A stretch of 64,000 bases of DNA from Pseudomonas alliivorans (GTDB lineage: Bacteria > Pseudomonadota > Gammaproteobacteria > Pseudomonadales > Pseudomonadaceae), in assembly GCF_017826695.1 (NCBI RefSeq), contig NZ_JAFFZW010000008.1, positions 1 to 64,000 on the forward strand, written 5' to 3'. The position numbers and the translations under genes are program-made. Shown here in pieces: positions 15,740 to 24,449 of the stretch (position 1 is the first letter of the stretch; each line of letters opens with the position of its first letter). The notes under the pieces were generated by a model. That model was not told where the DNA came from. It saw only the letters and a program-made list of their open reading frames with translations, and ran no database searches.

Positions 15740-17572
15740 ATGCTTTATCGTCGTTTTGAAAAGCTGATCGATATCTTCAAAGACGCCCCCACCGCTGCCC
15801 CGCCCAATACCGTTTTCGCGTTTTACACCTACTACCTGCGTCAGGTCTGGCCGACCTTCACCGCACTGCTGGTGGTGGGTCTGATCGGCGCGCTGATCGA
15901 AGTTGCACTGTTCAGTTATCTCAGCCGTATCATCGACCTGGCTCAGACGACCGAGCCCAAGGACTTCTTCACCCTCCACGGCCCGGAACTGATCTGGATG
16001 GTGGTGGTGACCCTCGTGCTGCGCCCGATTTTCGTCGGCCTGCACGACCTGCTGGTGCACCAGACCATCAGCCCTGGCATGACCAACCTGATTCGCTGGC
16101 AGAACCACAGCTACGTGCTCAAGCAGAGCGTTAACTTCTTCCAGAATGACTTTGCCGGACGTATCGCCCAGCGCATCATGCAGACCGGCAACTCGCTGCG
16201 TGATTCGGCGGTGCAATCGGTGGATGCGCTCTGGCACGTGCTGATCTATGCGATCAGTGCAATGGTGCTGTTCGCCGAAGCGGACTGGCGGTTGATGATC
16301 CCGCTGGGCACCTGGATTCTCGCGTTCATTCTGGCGCTGATGTACTTCGTGCCCAGGGTCAAACAGCGCTCGGTGGACTCGTCTGATGCGCGCTCCAAAC
16401 TCATGGGCCGAATCGTCGACGGCTACACCAACATCACCACGCTCAAGCTGTTCGCCCACACCAATTTCGAGCAGCAATATGCTCGCGAGGCCATGCGCGA
16501 TCACACGGTAAAAAGCCAGTTGGCCGGCCGCGTCGTCACCTCGATGGACGCCACCATCACCACGATGAACGGCATCCTGATCGTCACCACCACGGGGCTT
16601 GCGCTGTGGCTGTGGACGCAGTCGATGATTTCGGTGGGTGCGATCGCACTGGCCACCGGCCTGGTGATTCGTATCGTCAACATGTCCGGCTGGATCATGT
16701 GGGTAGTCAATGGCATCTTCGAAAACATCGGCACCGTGCAGGATGGCCTGGAAAGCATCTCGCAACCGGTCTCGATCAACGACAAGCCAGCGGCGAAACC
16801 CCTGAAAATCGCCAATGGCGGCGTGAAATTCGATGGCGTCGACTTCCACTACGGCAATGGCAACGGGATCATCCACAACCTGAATCTGGACATCAGGCCG
16901 GGTGAAAAGATTGGCCTGATCGGTCCTTCCGGCGCGGGCAAGTCAACGCTGGTCAATCTGCTGCTGCGCATGTACGACGTGCAGGGCGGCAGAATCCTGA
17001 TCGACGGACAGGACGTGGCCGATGTCACTCAGGAAAGCCTGCGTGCACAGATCGGCATGATCACTCAGGACACGTCACTGCTGCACCGCTCGATCCGCGA
17101 CAACCTGCTGTATGGCAATCCCGGCGCAACGGACGAGCAGTTGTGGGAAGCCATCCGCAAGGCGCGTGCCGATGAGTTCATCCCTCTGCTGTCGGACTCT
17201 GAAGGCCGCACCGGTTTTGACGCGCACGTGGGCGAGCGTGGGGTCAAGCTTTCCGGTGGTCAGCGCCAGCGCATTGCGATTACTCGTGTGCTGCTCAAGG
17301 ACGCGCCGATTCTGATCATGGACGAAGCCACCTCGGCGCTGGACTCGGAAGTCGAAGCGGCGATTCAGGAAAGTCTGGAAACCCTGATGGAAGGCAAGAC
17401 CGTCATTGCCATCGCCCACCGCCTCTCGACCATTGCACGTATGGACCGGCTGGTAGTGCTGGAAAAAGGCCACATCGCAGAGACCGGCACCCATGCTGAA
17501 CTGCTGGCACATGGCGGGCTATATGCACGCTTGTGGCAGCACCAGACGGGCGGATTTGTGGGCGTGGATTGA
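15740..17572 (+). CDS. ABC exporter with fused membrane and ATPase domains
   Basis: The 610-residue half-transporter has an N-terminal six-helix exporter domain (about residues 30-335) and a C-terminal ATPase with GPSGAGKST near 395, the signature LSGGQRQR near 502, Walker B ILIMDEATSALD near 523 and the switch His in AHRLST. It would work as a homodimer in the inner membrane, moving lipid, drug or peptide substrates outward; the substrate is unknown. Relatives are annotated as MsbA/McjD-like multidrug exporters. The gene stands alone, followed by a REP-type palindrome pair. Confidence 0.9.
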   Translation: MLYRRFEKLIDIFKDAPTAAPPNTVFAFYTYYLRQVWPTFTALLVVGLIGALIEVALFSYLSRIIDLAQTTEPKDFFTLHGPELIWMVVVTLVLRPIFVGLHDLLVHQTISPGMTNLIRWQNHSYVLKQSVNFFQNDFAGRIAQRIMQTGNSLRDSAVQSVDALWHVLIYAISAMVLFAEADWRLMIPLGTWILAFILALMYFVPRVKQRSVDSSDARSKLMGRIVDGYTNITTLKLFAHTNFEQQYAREAMRDHTVKSQLAGRVVTSMDATITTMNGILIVTTTGLALWLWTQSMISVGAIALATGLVIRIVNMSGWIMWVVNGIFENIGTVQDGLESISQPVSINDKPAAKPLKIANGGVKFDGVDFHYGNGNGIIHNLNLDIRPGEKIGLIGPSGAGKSTLVNLLLRMYDVQGGRILIDGQDVADVTQESLRAQIGMITQDTSLLHRSIRDNLLYGNPGATDEQLWEAIRKARADEFIPLLSDSEGRTGFDAHVGERGVKLSGGQRQRIAITRVLLKDAPILIMDEATSALDSEVEAAIQESLETLMEGKTVIAIAHRLSTIARMDRLVVLEKGHIAETGTHAELLAHGGLYARLWQHQTGGFVGVD

Positions 17573-17609
17573 GGGTTATACGCAAGCCGTGCTGCAACCA
17601 ACACGGTCT

Positions 17610-17695
17610 GTGGGAGGCGGCTTGCCGGCGATGCGGTTGCTGAAGCGACACCTCGGTGACTGGACAGACGCCATCGCCGGCAAGCCGCCTCCCAC
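17610..17695. repeat. REP doublet (REPIN), copy 1
   Basis: Two inverted copies of a 24-base REP unit beginning GTGGGAGGCGGCTTGCCGGC and ending GATG form a long hairpin with a 38-base spacer. Perfect arms occupy 17610-17633 and 17672-17695. A related copy lies at 59487-59571. Such paired REPs are abundant between Pseudomonas genes and are moved by RAYT transposases encoded elsewhere. It sits between the tail-to-tail ABC exporter and FemAB-like genes. Confidence 0.85.
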
Positions 17696-17702
17696 GGTGA
17701 TG

Positions 17703-18827
17703 TCAGACCTGCCGATACGGCAACGCGGCTCGCGCTTCTTCGGCATATGCCATCACGCCAACCCGTTCCTGCTCCAGAAAATCGCTTACCGCGTCTTTCA
17801 GGCCGGGATGCATCAGGTAGTGCCAGGAACGGGTGATCTGCGGTTCGAAGCCGCGGATCAGTTTGTGCTCGCCCTGGGCACCTGCGTCGAAGCGCTGCAG
17901 CCCGTTGGCAATCGCGTAGTCCATGCCTTGATAGAAACAGGTTTCGAAGTGCAGGCGGTCAAACTCGGCCAGGCATCCCCAATAACGCCCATAAAAGCTG
18001 TCGCCACCGATCAGACTGAACGCCATGGCCACCGGACGTGAGCCCTGCAGAGCCAGCACCACGCGGATCGACTCGGGCATCCGCTCAGCCAGCAGACTGA
18101 AGAATTCGCGCGTCAGGTAAGGTGCCTGCCCACGTACCTCGTAGGTATTGGAATAACAGGCATACACGAAATCCCACAGAATCTCGGTCATCTGCGAACC
18201 TTCAAGCCATTCGAAGGCAATGCCCTGACCCGCCACTTGCTCGCGCTCCTTGCGCATCTGCTTGCGTTTGCGCGAACTCAGCGCGTCCAGAAAGTCCTGA
18301 AAGTCCCGATAACCCCGGTTGTGCCAATGGAACTGGCAGCCGATACGCGACAGCCAGCCTGCCTGGGTTTCAAGCAAGGCGTCGGCGGCCGGATCGGTAA
18401 AGTTGATGTGCGCGCTCGACAAGCCTTCGCTCTGCAAATACGCCGGCAGTTCGCTCAGCAGCTCCGACGCGCCTTGCGGTGTCGCAGACAGAATGCGCGA
18501 GCCACCCACCGGACTGAACGGCACGGCCACCAGTAGCTTGGGGTAGTACGCGATACCGGCGCGGCGGCAGGCGTCGGCCCAGGCGTGATCGAACACGTAC
18601 TCGCCATAGGAATGCCATTTCCGATAGGCCGGAAGCGCAGCCACCAGCTGTTCATTTTCGTAATGCAGCACGTGTTCGGGACGCCACCCGGAGCGCGGCC
18701 CGAGGCTGCCGCTGTCTTCCAGTGAAGTCAGAAAGGCGTGACGTAGAAACGGCTGGTTGCCTAGTACAAGCGCATCCCATTGGGCAGGCGCGACGGTACT
18801 CAGACTGTCGACGACGTGAACCGGCAT
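17703..18827 (-). CDS. FemAB/GNAT-like acyltransferase (DUF482 type)
   Basis: The 374-residue protein has the DUF482 pattern: NQPFLRHAFLTSLEDSGS near residue 25, a middle part with SSRKRKQMRKEREQ, FVYACYSNTYEVRGQAPYLT and DSFYGRYWGCLAEFDRLHFE, and the C-terminal GAQGEHKLIRGFEP. The family has two GNAT-like folds and is grouped with peptidoglycan bridge-forming FemAB enzymes, but its reaction is unproven. The ATG at 18827 has GAGGGAA upstream and was chosen over an earlier in-frame start. It runs tail to tail with the ABC exporter. Confidence 0.82.
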   Translation of the reverse strand: MPVHVVDSLSTVAPAQWDALVLGNQPFLRHAFLTSLEDSGSLGPRSGWRPEHVLHYENEQLVAALPAYRKWHSYGEYVFDHAWADACRRAGIAYYPKLLVAVPFSPVGGSRILSATPQGASELLSELPAYLQSEGLSSAHINFTDPAADALLETQAGWLSRIGCQFHWHNRGYRDFQDFLDALSSRKRKQMRKEREQVAGQGIAFEWLEGSQMTEILWDFVYACYSNTYEVRGQAPYLTREFFSLLAERMPESIRVVLALQGSRPVAMAFSLIGGDSFYGRYWGCLAEFDRLHFETCFYQGMDYAIANGLQRFDAGAQGEHKLIRGFEPQITRSWHYLMHPGLKDAVSDFLEQERVGVMAYAEEARAALPYRQV

Positions 18828-18972
18828 GCAGGTTCCCTCGGAGGTAAACGTGCGACGAGTATCACGCATTGAGGGAGAATGTAAACGACCGCGAATCGAT
18901 GGCCTCTCTATACAAGGCCTTTCAACCGACAGGTCGGCACCTTGTCCGTCAGGATGCCGACCGCCGATGCGA

Positions 18973-20094
18973 TCAACGCTTGCGCAGGATCACGCTGCCA
19001 ATCGAGTAGCCCGCGCCGAACGAACTCAAAACGCCCAGAGCGCCTTTCGGCAGGTCATCCTGATAAGTGTGGAAGGCGATGACCGAACCTGCCGAACTGG
19101 TGTTGGCGTAGGTATCGAGAATCACTGGTGCCTCTTCAACCGTTGCGTCGCGGCCCAGCAGTTTCTTGACGATCAGATGGTTCATGCTCAGGTTGGCCTG
19201 ATGCAGCCAGAAGCGCTGGACGTCGCTGACATTGAGGCCGTTGTCGTCCAGATGCGCGCCGACCAGTTCCGCCACCATCGGGCAGACCTCGCGGAATACT
19301 TTACGGCCTTCCTGTACGAACAGCTTGTCAGGCGTACCCTGGCCCTCGTCCGACGTGCGATTCAGGAAGCCGAAGTTGTTACGGATGTTGTTGGAGAACT
19401 GGGTCAGCAGACGGGTGCTGACGATATCGAACTGGTAGGGCGAGGTCGCCAGATCGGCACGCTCCACTACCACTGCGGTTGCACCATCACCGAAGATGAA
19501 GTGGCTGTCGCGATCACGGAAGTTGAGGTGGGCAGTGCAGATTTCCGGGCTGATGACCAGAATGGCGCGGGCCTGACCCAATTGCACGCTGTTGCACGCG
19601 GCCTGAATACCGAAGGTCGCCGACGAGCAGGCGACGTTCATGTCGAAGCCGTAGCCGGCAATGCCCAGCGCTTCCTGAATTTCGATGGAAATCGCCGGAT
19701 AGGCGCGCTGCAGGTTGGAGCAGGCAACGATGACGCCGTCGATATCAGCGGTGGTTCTGCCCGCTCGTTCCAGAGCCTGTTTCGCCGCTGCCACGCCCAT
19801 CTCGCACAGAATCGACCACTGATCGTTGGAGCGCTCAGGCAGGTTCGGCTTCATGCGCTGCGGGTCGAGGATGCCCTGCTTGTCCATCACGAAGCGGCTC
19901 TTGATGCCCGAGGCTTTTTCGATGAACGCAGCGCTGGATTCGCTCAGTGCTTCAAGCTCGCCACGCTCGATGGCCGCAGCGTTCTCGCTGTTGAACTGAT
20001 TGACATAGGCATTGAAGGACTGCACCAGCTCTTCGTTGGAAATGCTGTTGGCCGGGGTGTACAGGCCTGTGCCGCTGATGACGACGTTGTGCAC
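18973..20094 (-). CDS. Beta-ketoacyl-ACP synthase III-like enzyme (FabH family)
   Basis: The 373-residue protein is a thiolase-fold enzyme with catalytic Cys in NVACSSATFG (C156), His in LHQANLSMN and Asn in YANTSSAGS. FabH normally starts fatty acid synthesis by condensing acetyl-CoA with malonyl-ACP. At 373 residues this is longer than housekeeping FabH (about 320) and resembles the second, FabH2-like enzyme of Pseudomonas, which may use other acyl primers. The start is a GTG at 20094 with AGAGGAA upstream, since MHNVVISGTG is the family beginning and no better ATG exists. Confidence 0.87.
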   Translation of the reverse strand: MHNVVISGTGLYTPANSISNEELVQSFNAYVNQFNSENAAAIERGELEALSESSAAFIEKASGIKSRFVMDKQGILDPQRMKPNLPERSNDQWSILCEMGVAAAKQALERAGRTTADIDGVIVACSNLQRAYPAISIEIQEALGIAGYGFDMNVACSSATFGIQAACNSVQLGQARAILVISPEICTAHLNFRDRDSHFIFGDGATAVVVERADLATSPYQFDIVSTRLLTQFSNNIRNNFGFLNRTSDEGQGTPDKLFVQEGRKVFREVCPMVAELVGAHLDDNGLNVSDVQRFWLHQANLSMNHLIVKKLLGRDATVEEAPVILDTYANTSSAGSVIAFHTYQDDLPKGALGVLSSFGAGYSIGSVILRKR

Positions 20095-20386
20095 GGTCGT
20101 TCCTCTCTTATTGAAGGTCGCAGGCGGTAGCCTGCCAGGGCACGGTACGCGGCAACCCACGACTTTTCTGGGACCAGCGTACCAATGCATATGTGAAACA
20201 AGCGCATGACTGAAAGCGCGCAGGGCTCAAGCCGCGTCCATGGCATGGTGAAGACAGACGCGAAGTGTGCCACAGCGCCCGGTTTTGGCGCTATCGGGCC
20301 AATAAATATCGACCCTGAGATCCTTCTCGCCTTGCTGCCCGCGCAGTCCGCACAGACGATTGTTCGACGGGGTGTCAGGCTTTGAA

Positions 20387-23300
20387 TCAGCCTTCGACCA
20401 TCGCCCACTGCTTGCTCAGCCGCTTGTCAGAAACCGGCATTTTCGTCCCCAACTGCTGAGCGAACAGCGACACGCGATATTCCTCCATCCACCAACGATA
20501 GACCGCCAGTTCCGGGTCGCGCTTGCCTTCCTGGCGGTGTTTGTCGGCTCGCGACTGATATTGCGCCCACAGGCCTGCCAGCTCGATGCTCCAGACCCGG
20601 TCTTTCTGCACCTGACCCGGCAGTTTTTCCAGGCGCATCTCGATGGCCTTCAGGTAACGCGGCAGCTCTTTGAGCCACTGCGCAGGTGTTTCCCGCACGA
20701 AGCCCGGATACACCAGCTTGCCCAGTTGTGCCTTGATGTCATTGAGCGCGACTGCCTGAGCCAGATCGATCTTGCCTTTGAAGCGCTTCTGCAAACCATG
20801 CCACAGCTTGAGGATTTCCAGCGTCAGCTTTGCCAGACGCTCGGCATGCTCGGTCCAGTCGGCGCGTTTGCGTTCGGCCAGTGACAGCAATCCGGCACCG
20901 TCGCGCGGCAGTTCGGCTTCACCCTCCAGCACGCAGCTGTCGAGGCTGGCCAGCAGGATGTCTTCGATCAGCGCATCGATACGCCCCAGTTCGCGGTACA
21001 ACAGCGCCAGCTCGGTCTGGCCCGGCAGCTTGCTGCGCAGAAACTTCGCAGGTTCAGCCAGTTGCTGCAGCAACAGGCGCTGCAATGCACGGCGATGCTG
21101 ATACGCGGCCTCGGCCTGAGTCGAGAAGCGACCCTCCTTGACTGTGCCACCCTCTTCGACCAGCGCCGGGTATACCGTCATCGACAGACCGGCAATGTTC
21201 TGCTGAGTCTTCTGCGCAACCGGCGCGAAGACCTTGGCCTCGACCGGCTGCTGGCTTTTCGCGGTCTGCGCAACGGCGAGCGCGGCCTGACTGGCTTCGG
21301 CGAAACGTGCCGTCAGCGCATCCAGATCGCGACCTTCGCCAAGGAATTTGCCATCGCCATCGACGATTTCCAGATTCATCTTCAGATGGCTTTCAAGCTG
21401 CTGGGTCGCTTCCGCCCACGCCTCGTCGGTCACCCGCGCGCCGGTCATGCGCAACAGTTCGCGGCCCAGCGCTTCGGTCAGCGAGCCCTCGCCAAAGGTG
21501 ATGCGTTGCAACGCCGCCTTGATGAAATCCGGCACTGGCACAAAGTTCTTGCGCACGGCCTTGGGCAGGCTACGGACCAGGGCGATGCATTTGGTTTCCA
21601 GCAACCCCGGCACCAGCCATTCCAGACGTTCGGCGGGCAGCGAGAGCAAAAGCGGCGCAGGCACGCGCAGGGTCACGCCGTCGCGGGGATGATTGGGCTC
21701 GAAGTGATAGGTCAACGACAGGCTCAGTTCGCCCAGCCGCAGGGTATCCGGATACTGCGCGGCAGTGACTTCGCTGGCCTCGCGGGCCAGCACGTCCTCT
21801 TCGCGCATGATCAACAACTGCGGGTTCTTCTGGCTCTCGGTCTTGTACCAACTGTCGAAGGTGGCCGTCTGGTGAATCTCGGCCGGAATGCGCGCTTCGT
21901 AGAACGCATACAACGTGTCTTCGTCGGCCAGAATGTCGCGACGCCGAGCCTTGGCCTCCAGCTCGTCGAGCTGTTCCAGCAGGAGAGTATTAGCGCTCAG
22001 GCACTTGGCGCGGGACTGGATATCCCCGCGCACCAGCCCTTCGCGTATGAAAAGTTCACGGGACACCACAGGATCGACAGGCCCGAAATGCACCGGGCGA
22101 CGACCGACCACGATCAGGCCGAACAGCGTGATCTGCTCGAAGGCCACCACTTGCCCGCGCTTCTTCTCCCAATGCGGCTCGAAGTGGTTTTTCTTGATCA
22201 AGTGCCCGGCCAACGGTTCGATCCAGTCGGCATCGATCTTGGCGACCATACGCGCATACAGCTTGGTGGTTTCCACCAGCTCGGCGGTCATCAGCCATTG
22301 CGGACGTTTCTTGCCCAGCCCGGATGACGGGTGTATCCAGAACCGCCGCTGCCGCGCACCGAGGTAGTCGCCCTCGTCGGCTTTCTGGCCAATCTGGCTC
22401 AGCAGCCCGGACAGGATAGCCTTGTGGAATTTCGGGTAATCCGCCGGCTCCTTGTTGACCGTCAGTTGCAGGTCACGACAGATCAGGCTCAACTGCCGAT
22501 GGGAATCGCGCCACTCGCGCAGTCGCAGGTAATTGAGGAAATTGCGGCGACACCAGTTGCGCAACGGGCTGGCGGTCAGCGCCTGGCGCTGCTCTTCGAA
22601 ACCACGCCACAGATTGACCAGGCCTGCAAAGTCCGAGTCGGCGTCCTTCCACTGGGCATGCGCCTGATCGGCCGCCTGCTGTCGCTCCGGCGGGCGCTCG
22701 CGCACGTCCTGCACCGACATGGCGCTGGCCACGATCAGCACTTCCTGCAAACTGCCTTGCCTGGCAGCCTCCAGCAGCATGCGTCCCATGCGCGGGTCCA
22801 CTGGCAAGCGCGCCAGTTGACGACCCAGCGGGGTCAGCTGATTTTCGCGATTGACCGCCGACAGTTCCTGCAACAGATTGAAACCGTCACTGATGGCCTT
22901 GCCATCCGGTGGCTCGATGAACGGGAAGTCGGTGATTTCGCCCAGCCGCAGGTGCAGCATCTGCAGGATCACCGCCGCGAGGTTGGTGCGCAGGATCTCG
23001 GGGTCGGTGAATTCAGGTCGAGCGTTGAAATCCTCTTCGCTGTAAAGGCGGACGCACAGGCCCGGCTCGACACGCCCGCAACGGCCCTTGCGCTGATTGG
23101 CGCTGGCCTGGGACACCGCTTCGATCGGCAGACGCTGGACCTTGGCGCGGTAACTGTAGCGACTGATGCGTGCAGTGCCGGTGTCGATCACGTAGCGGAT
23201 GCCGGGCACGGTCAACGAGGTCTCGGCCACGTTGGTGGCGAGCACCACGCGACGTCCCGGATGAGACTGAAAAATGCGCTGCTGCTCGGCAGGCGACAGG

Positions 23301-24298
23301 CGTGCGTACAACGGCAGGATTTCAGTGTGCCTGAGCTGGGCCTTGCGCAGCATTTCGGCGGCGTCACGAATCTCGCGCTCGCCGGGCAGAAACACCAGTA
23401 CGTCGCCCGGACTCTTGCGCTCGCTGCGCTCGAAGTCCGCCAGTTCCTCGAGCGTGGCCAGAATCGCCTGATCGACGGTCAGGTCATCCTCGACGCTGTT
23501 GCCCTCTTCGTCCTGCTCGCTGGTCAGCGGGCGGTACCAAGTGTCGACCGGAAAGGTCCGGCCCGACACTTCGATGATCGGCGCGTCGTTGAAGTGCTCG
23601 GAGAAGCGCTGCAGGTCGATGGTCGCCGACGTGATGATGACTTTCAGATCGGGGCGACGCGGCAGCAGGGTTTTCAGGTAACCGAGCAGGAAGTCGATGT
23701 TCAGGCTGCGCTCATGGGCTTCGTCGACGATGATCGTGTCGTAGCGCTCAAGGAAGCGGTCGTGCTGGGTTTCGGCCAGCAGGATGCCGTCGGTCATCAG
23801 TTTGATCAGGGTGTTGCTGTCGCTCTGATCTTCAAAACGCACCTGATAGCCGACCAGCGCGCCCAGCGGTGTGGCCAATTCGTCGGCGACCCGGCTGGCG
23901 ACACTGCGTGCAGCAATTCGACGCGGCTGTGTGTGGCCGATCAGACCATGTTGACCGCGACCGATTTCCAGACAGATTTTCGGCAACTGGGTGGTTTTAC
24001 CCGAGCCGGTTTCGCCCGCGATGATCAGCACCTGATGCTTGAGCAAGGCATCCTTGATTTCGTCGCGCTTGGCGGCGATCGGCAAGTTGTCGTCGTAGCG
24101 AACCGTCGGCACACTCTCGCGCCGCGACGTGACCTGTGCGCAGGACGCCTGAACCCGCGCCACCCATTGCGTCAGCTTCGCCTCGTCAGGCTTCTTGCGC
24201 AGCTCGTGCAACTGACGGCGCAGACGATGGCGGTCGCCGATCATCGCTTGATCGAGGTTTTTCAGGAGTTGGTCGATGGAGGGCGATTCGTCGGTCAT
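20387..24298 (-). CDS. hrpA: ATP-dependent RNA helicase HrpA
   Basis: The 1303-residue protein matches full-length HrpA. It has Walker A GETGSGKTTQ near residue 95, the DEAH box VDEAHERSLN near 190, motif III ITSATID, motif VI QRKGRCGRVEPG, the HA2 and OB domains, and a long C-terminal DUF3418 region ending at the stop. This DEAH helicase acts on mRNA and can resolve stalled ribosomes in the cytoplasm. The chosen ATG at 24298 begins MTDESPSIDQLLKNLDQ. Several long open frames on the opposite strand are shadows. Confidence 0.93.
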   Translation of the reverse strand: MTDESPSIDQLLKNLDQAMIGDRHRLRRQLHELRKKPDEAKLTQWVARVQASCAQVTSRRESVPTVRYDDNLPIAAKRDEIKDALLKHQVLIIAGETGSGKTTQLPKICLEIGRGQHGLIGHTQPRRIAARSVASRVADELATPLGALVGYQVRFEDQSDSNTLIKLMTDGILLAETQHDRFLERYDTIIVDEAHERSLNIDFLLGYLKTLLPRRPDLKVIITSATIDLQRFSEHFNDAPIIEVSGRTFPVDTWYRPLTSEQDEEGNSVEDDLTVDQAILATLEELADFERSERKSPGDVLVFLPGEREIRDAAEMLRKAQLRHTEILPLYARLSPAEQQRIFQSHPGRRVVLATNVAETSLTVPGIRYVIDTGTARISRYSYRAKVQRLPIEAVSQASANQRKGRCGRVEPGLCVRLYSEEDFNARPEFTDPEILRTNLAAVILQMLHLRLGEITDFPFIEPPDGKAISDGFNLLQELSAVNRENQLTPLGRQLARLPVDPRMGRMLLEAARQGSLQEVLIVASAMSVQDVRERPPERQQAADQAHAQWKDADSDFAGLVNLWRGFEEQRQALTASPLRNWCRRNFLNYLRLREWRDSHRQLSLICRDLQLTVNKEPADYPKFHKAILSGLLSQIGQKADEGDYLGARQRRFWIHPSSGLGKKRPQWLMTAELVETTKLYARMVAKIDADWIEPLAGHLIKKNHFEPHWEKKRGQVVAFEQITLFGLIVVGRRPVHFGPVDPVVSRELFIREGLVRGDIQSRAKCLSANTLLLEQLDELEAKARRRDILADEDTLYAFYEARIPAEIHQTATFDSWYKTESQKNPQLLIMREEDVLAREASEVTAAQYPDTLRLGELSLSLTYHFEPNHPRDGVTLRVPAPLLLSLPAERLEWLVPGLLETKCIALVRSLPKAVRKNFVPVPDFIKAALQRITFGEGSLTEALGRELLRMTGARVTDEAWAEATQQLESHLKMNLEIVDGDGKFLGEGRDLDALTARFAEASQAALAVAQTAKSQQPVEAKVFAPVAQKTQQNIAGLSMTVYPALVEEGGTVKEGRFSTQAEAAYQHRRALQRLLLQQLAEPAKFLRSKLPGQTELALLYRELGRIDALIEDILLASLDSCVLEGEAELPRDGAGLLSLAERKRADWTEHAERLAKLTLEILKLWHGLQKRFKGKIDLAQAVALNDIKAQLGKLVYPGFVRETPAQWLKELPRYLKAIEMRLEKLPGQVQKDRVWSIELAGLWAQYQSRADKHRQEGKRDPELAVYRWWMEEYRVSLFAQQLGTKMPVSDKRLSKQWAMVEG

Positions 24299-24400
24299 CA
24301 GGTGCGCAGAGTCTTTTCTTGAAGAATACAGGGGCGCGATTGTCGCAGATTGCGGCAAGGAGGACGACTGTCGAGGCTGGATCGGGCGCAGGTGATACAA

Positions 24401-24428
24401 CAACGCCGTGTCAGAGGACACGGCGTTG
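24401..24428 (-). terminator. Hairpin after fadD1
   Basis: A perfect 11-bp stem CAACGCCGTGT / ACACGGCGTTG with a six-base loop lies 21 bases past the fadD1 stop and before hrpA. The T run on the minus strand is weak (TTGTAT), so termination may be incomplete and some transcripts could continue into hrpA. Confidence 0.6.
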
Positions 24429-24449
24429 TCTGTCATGCAGGTCTGGCTA

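Noticed and set aside
18826-20130. 434-codon open frame opposite the FabH-like gene
   Set aside because: Overlaps a gene with full catalytic residues on the other strand; composition is that of a shadow.
22331-24322. 663-codon open frame opposite hrpA
   Set aside because: Antisense shadow of a clearly recognised helicase; no domain, no start signal.
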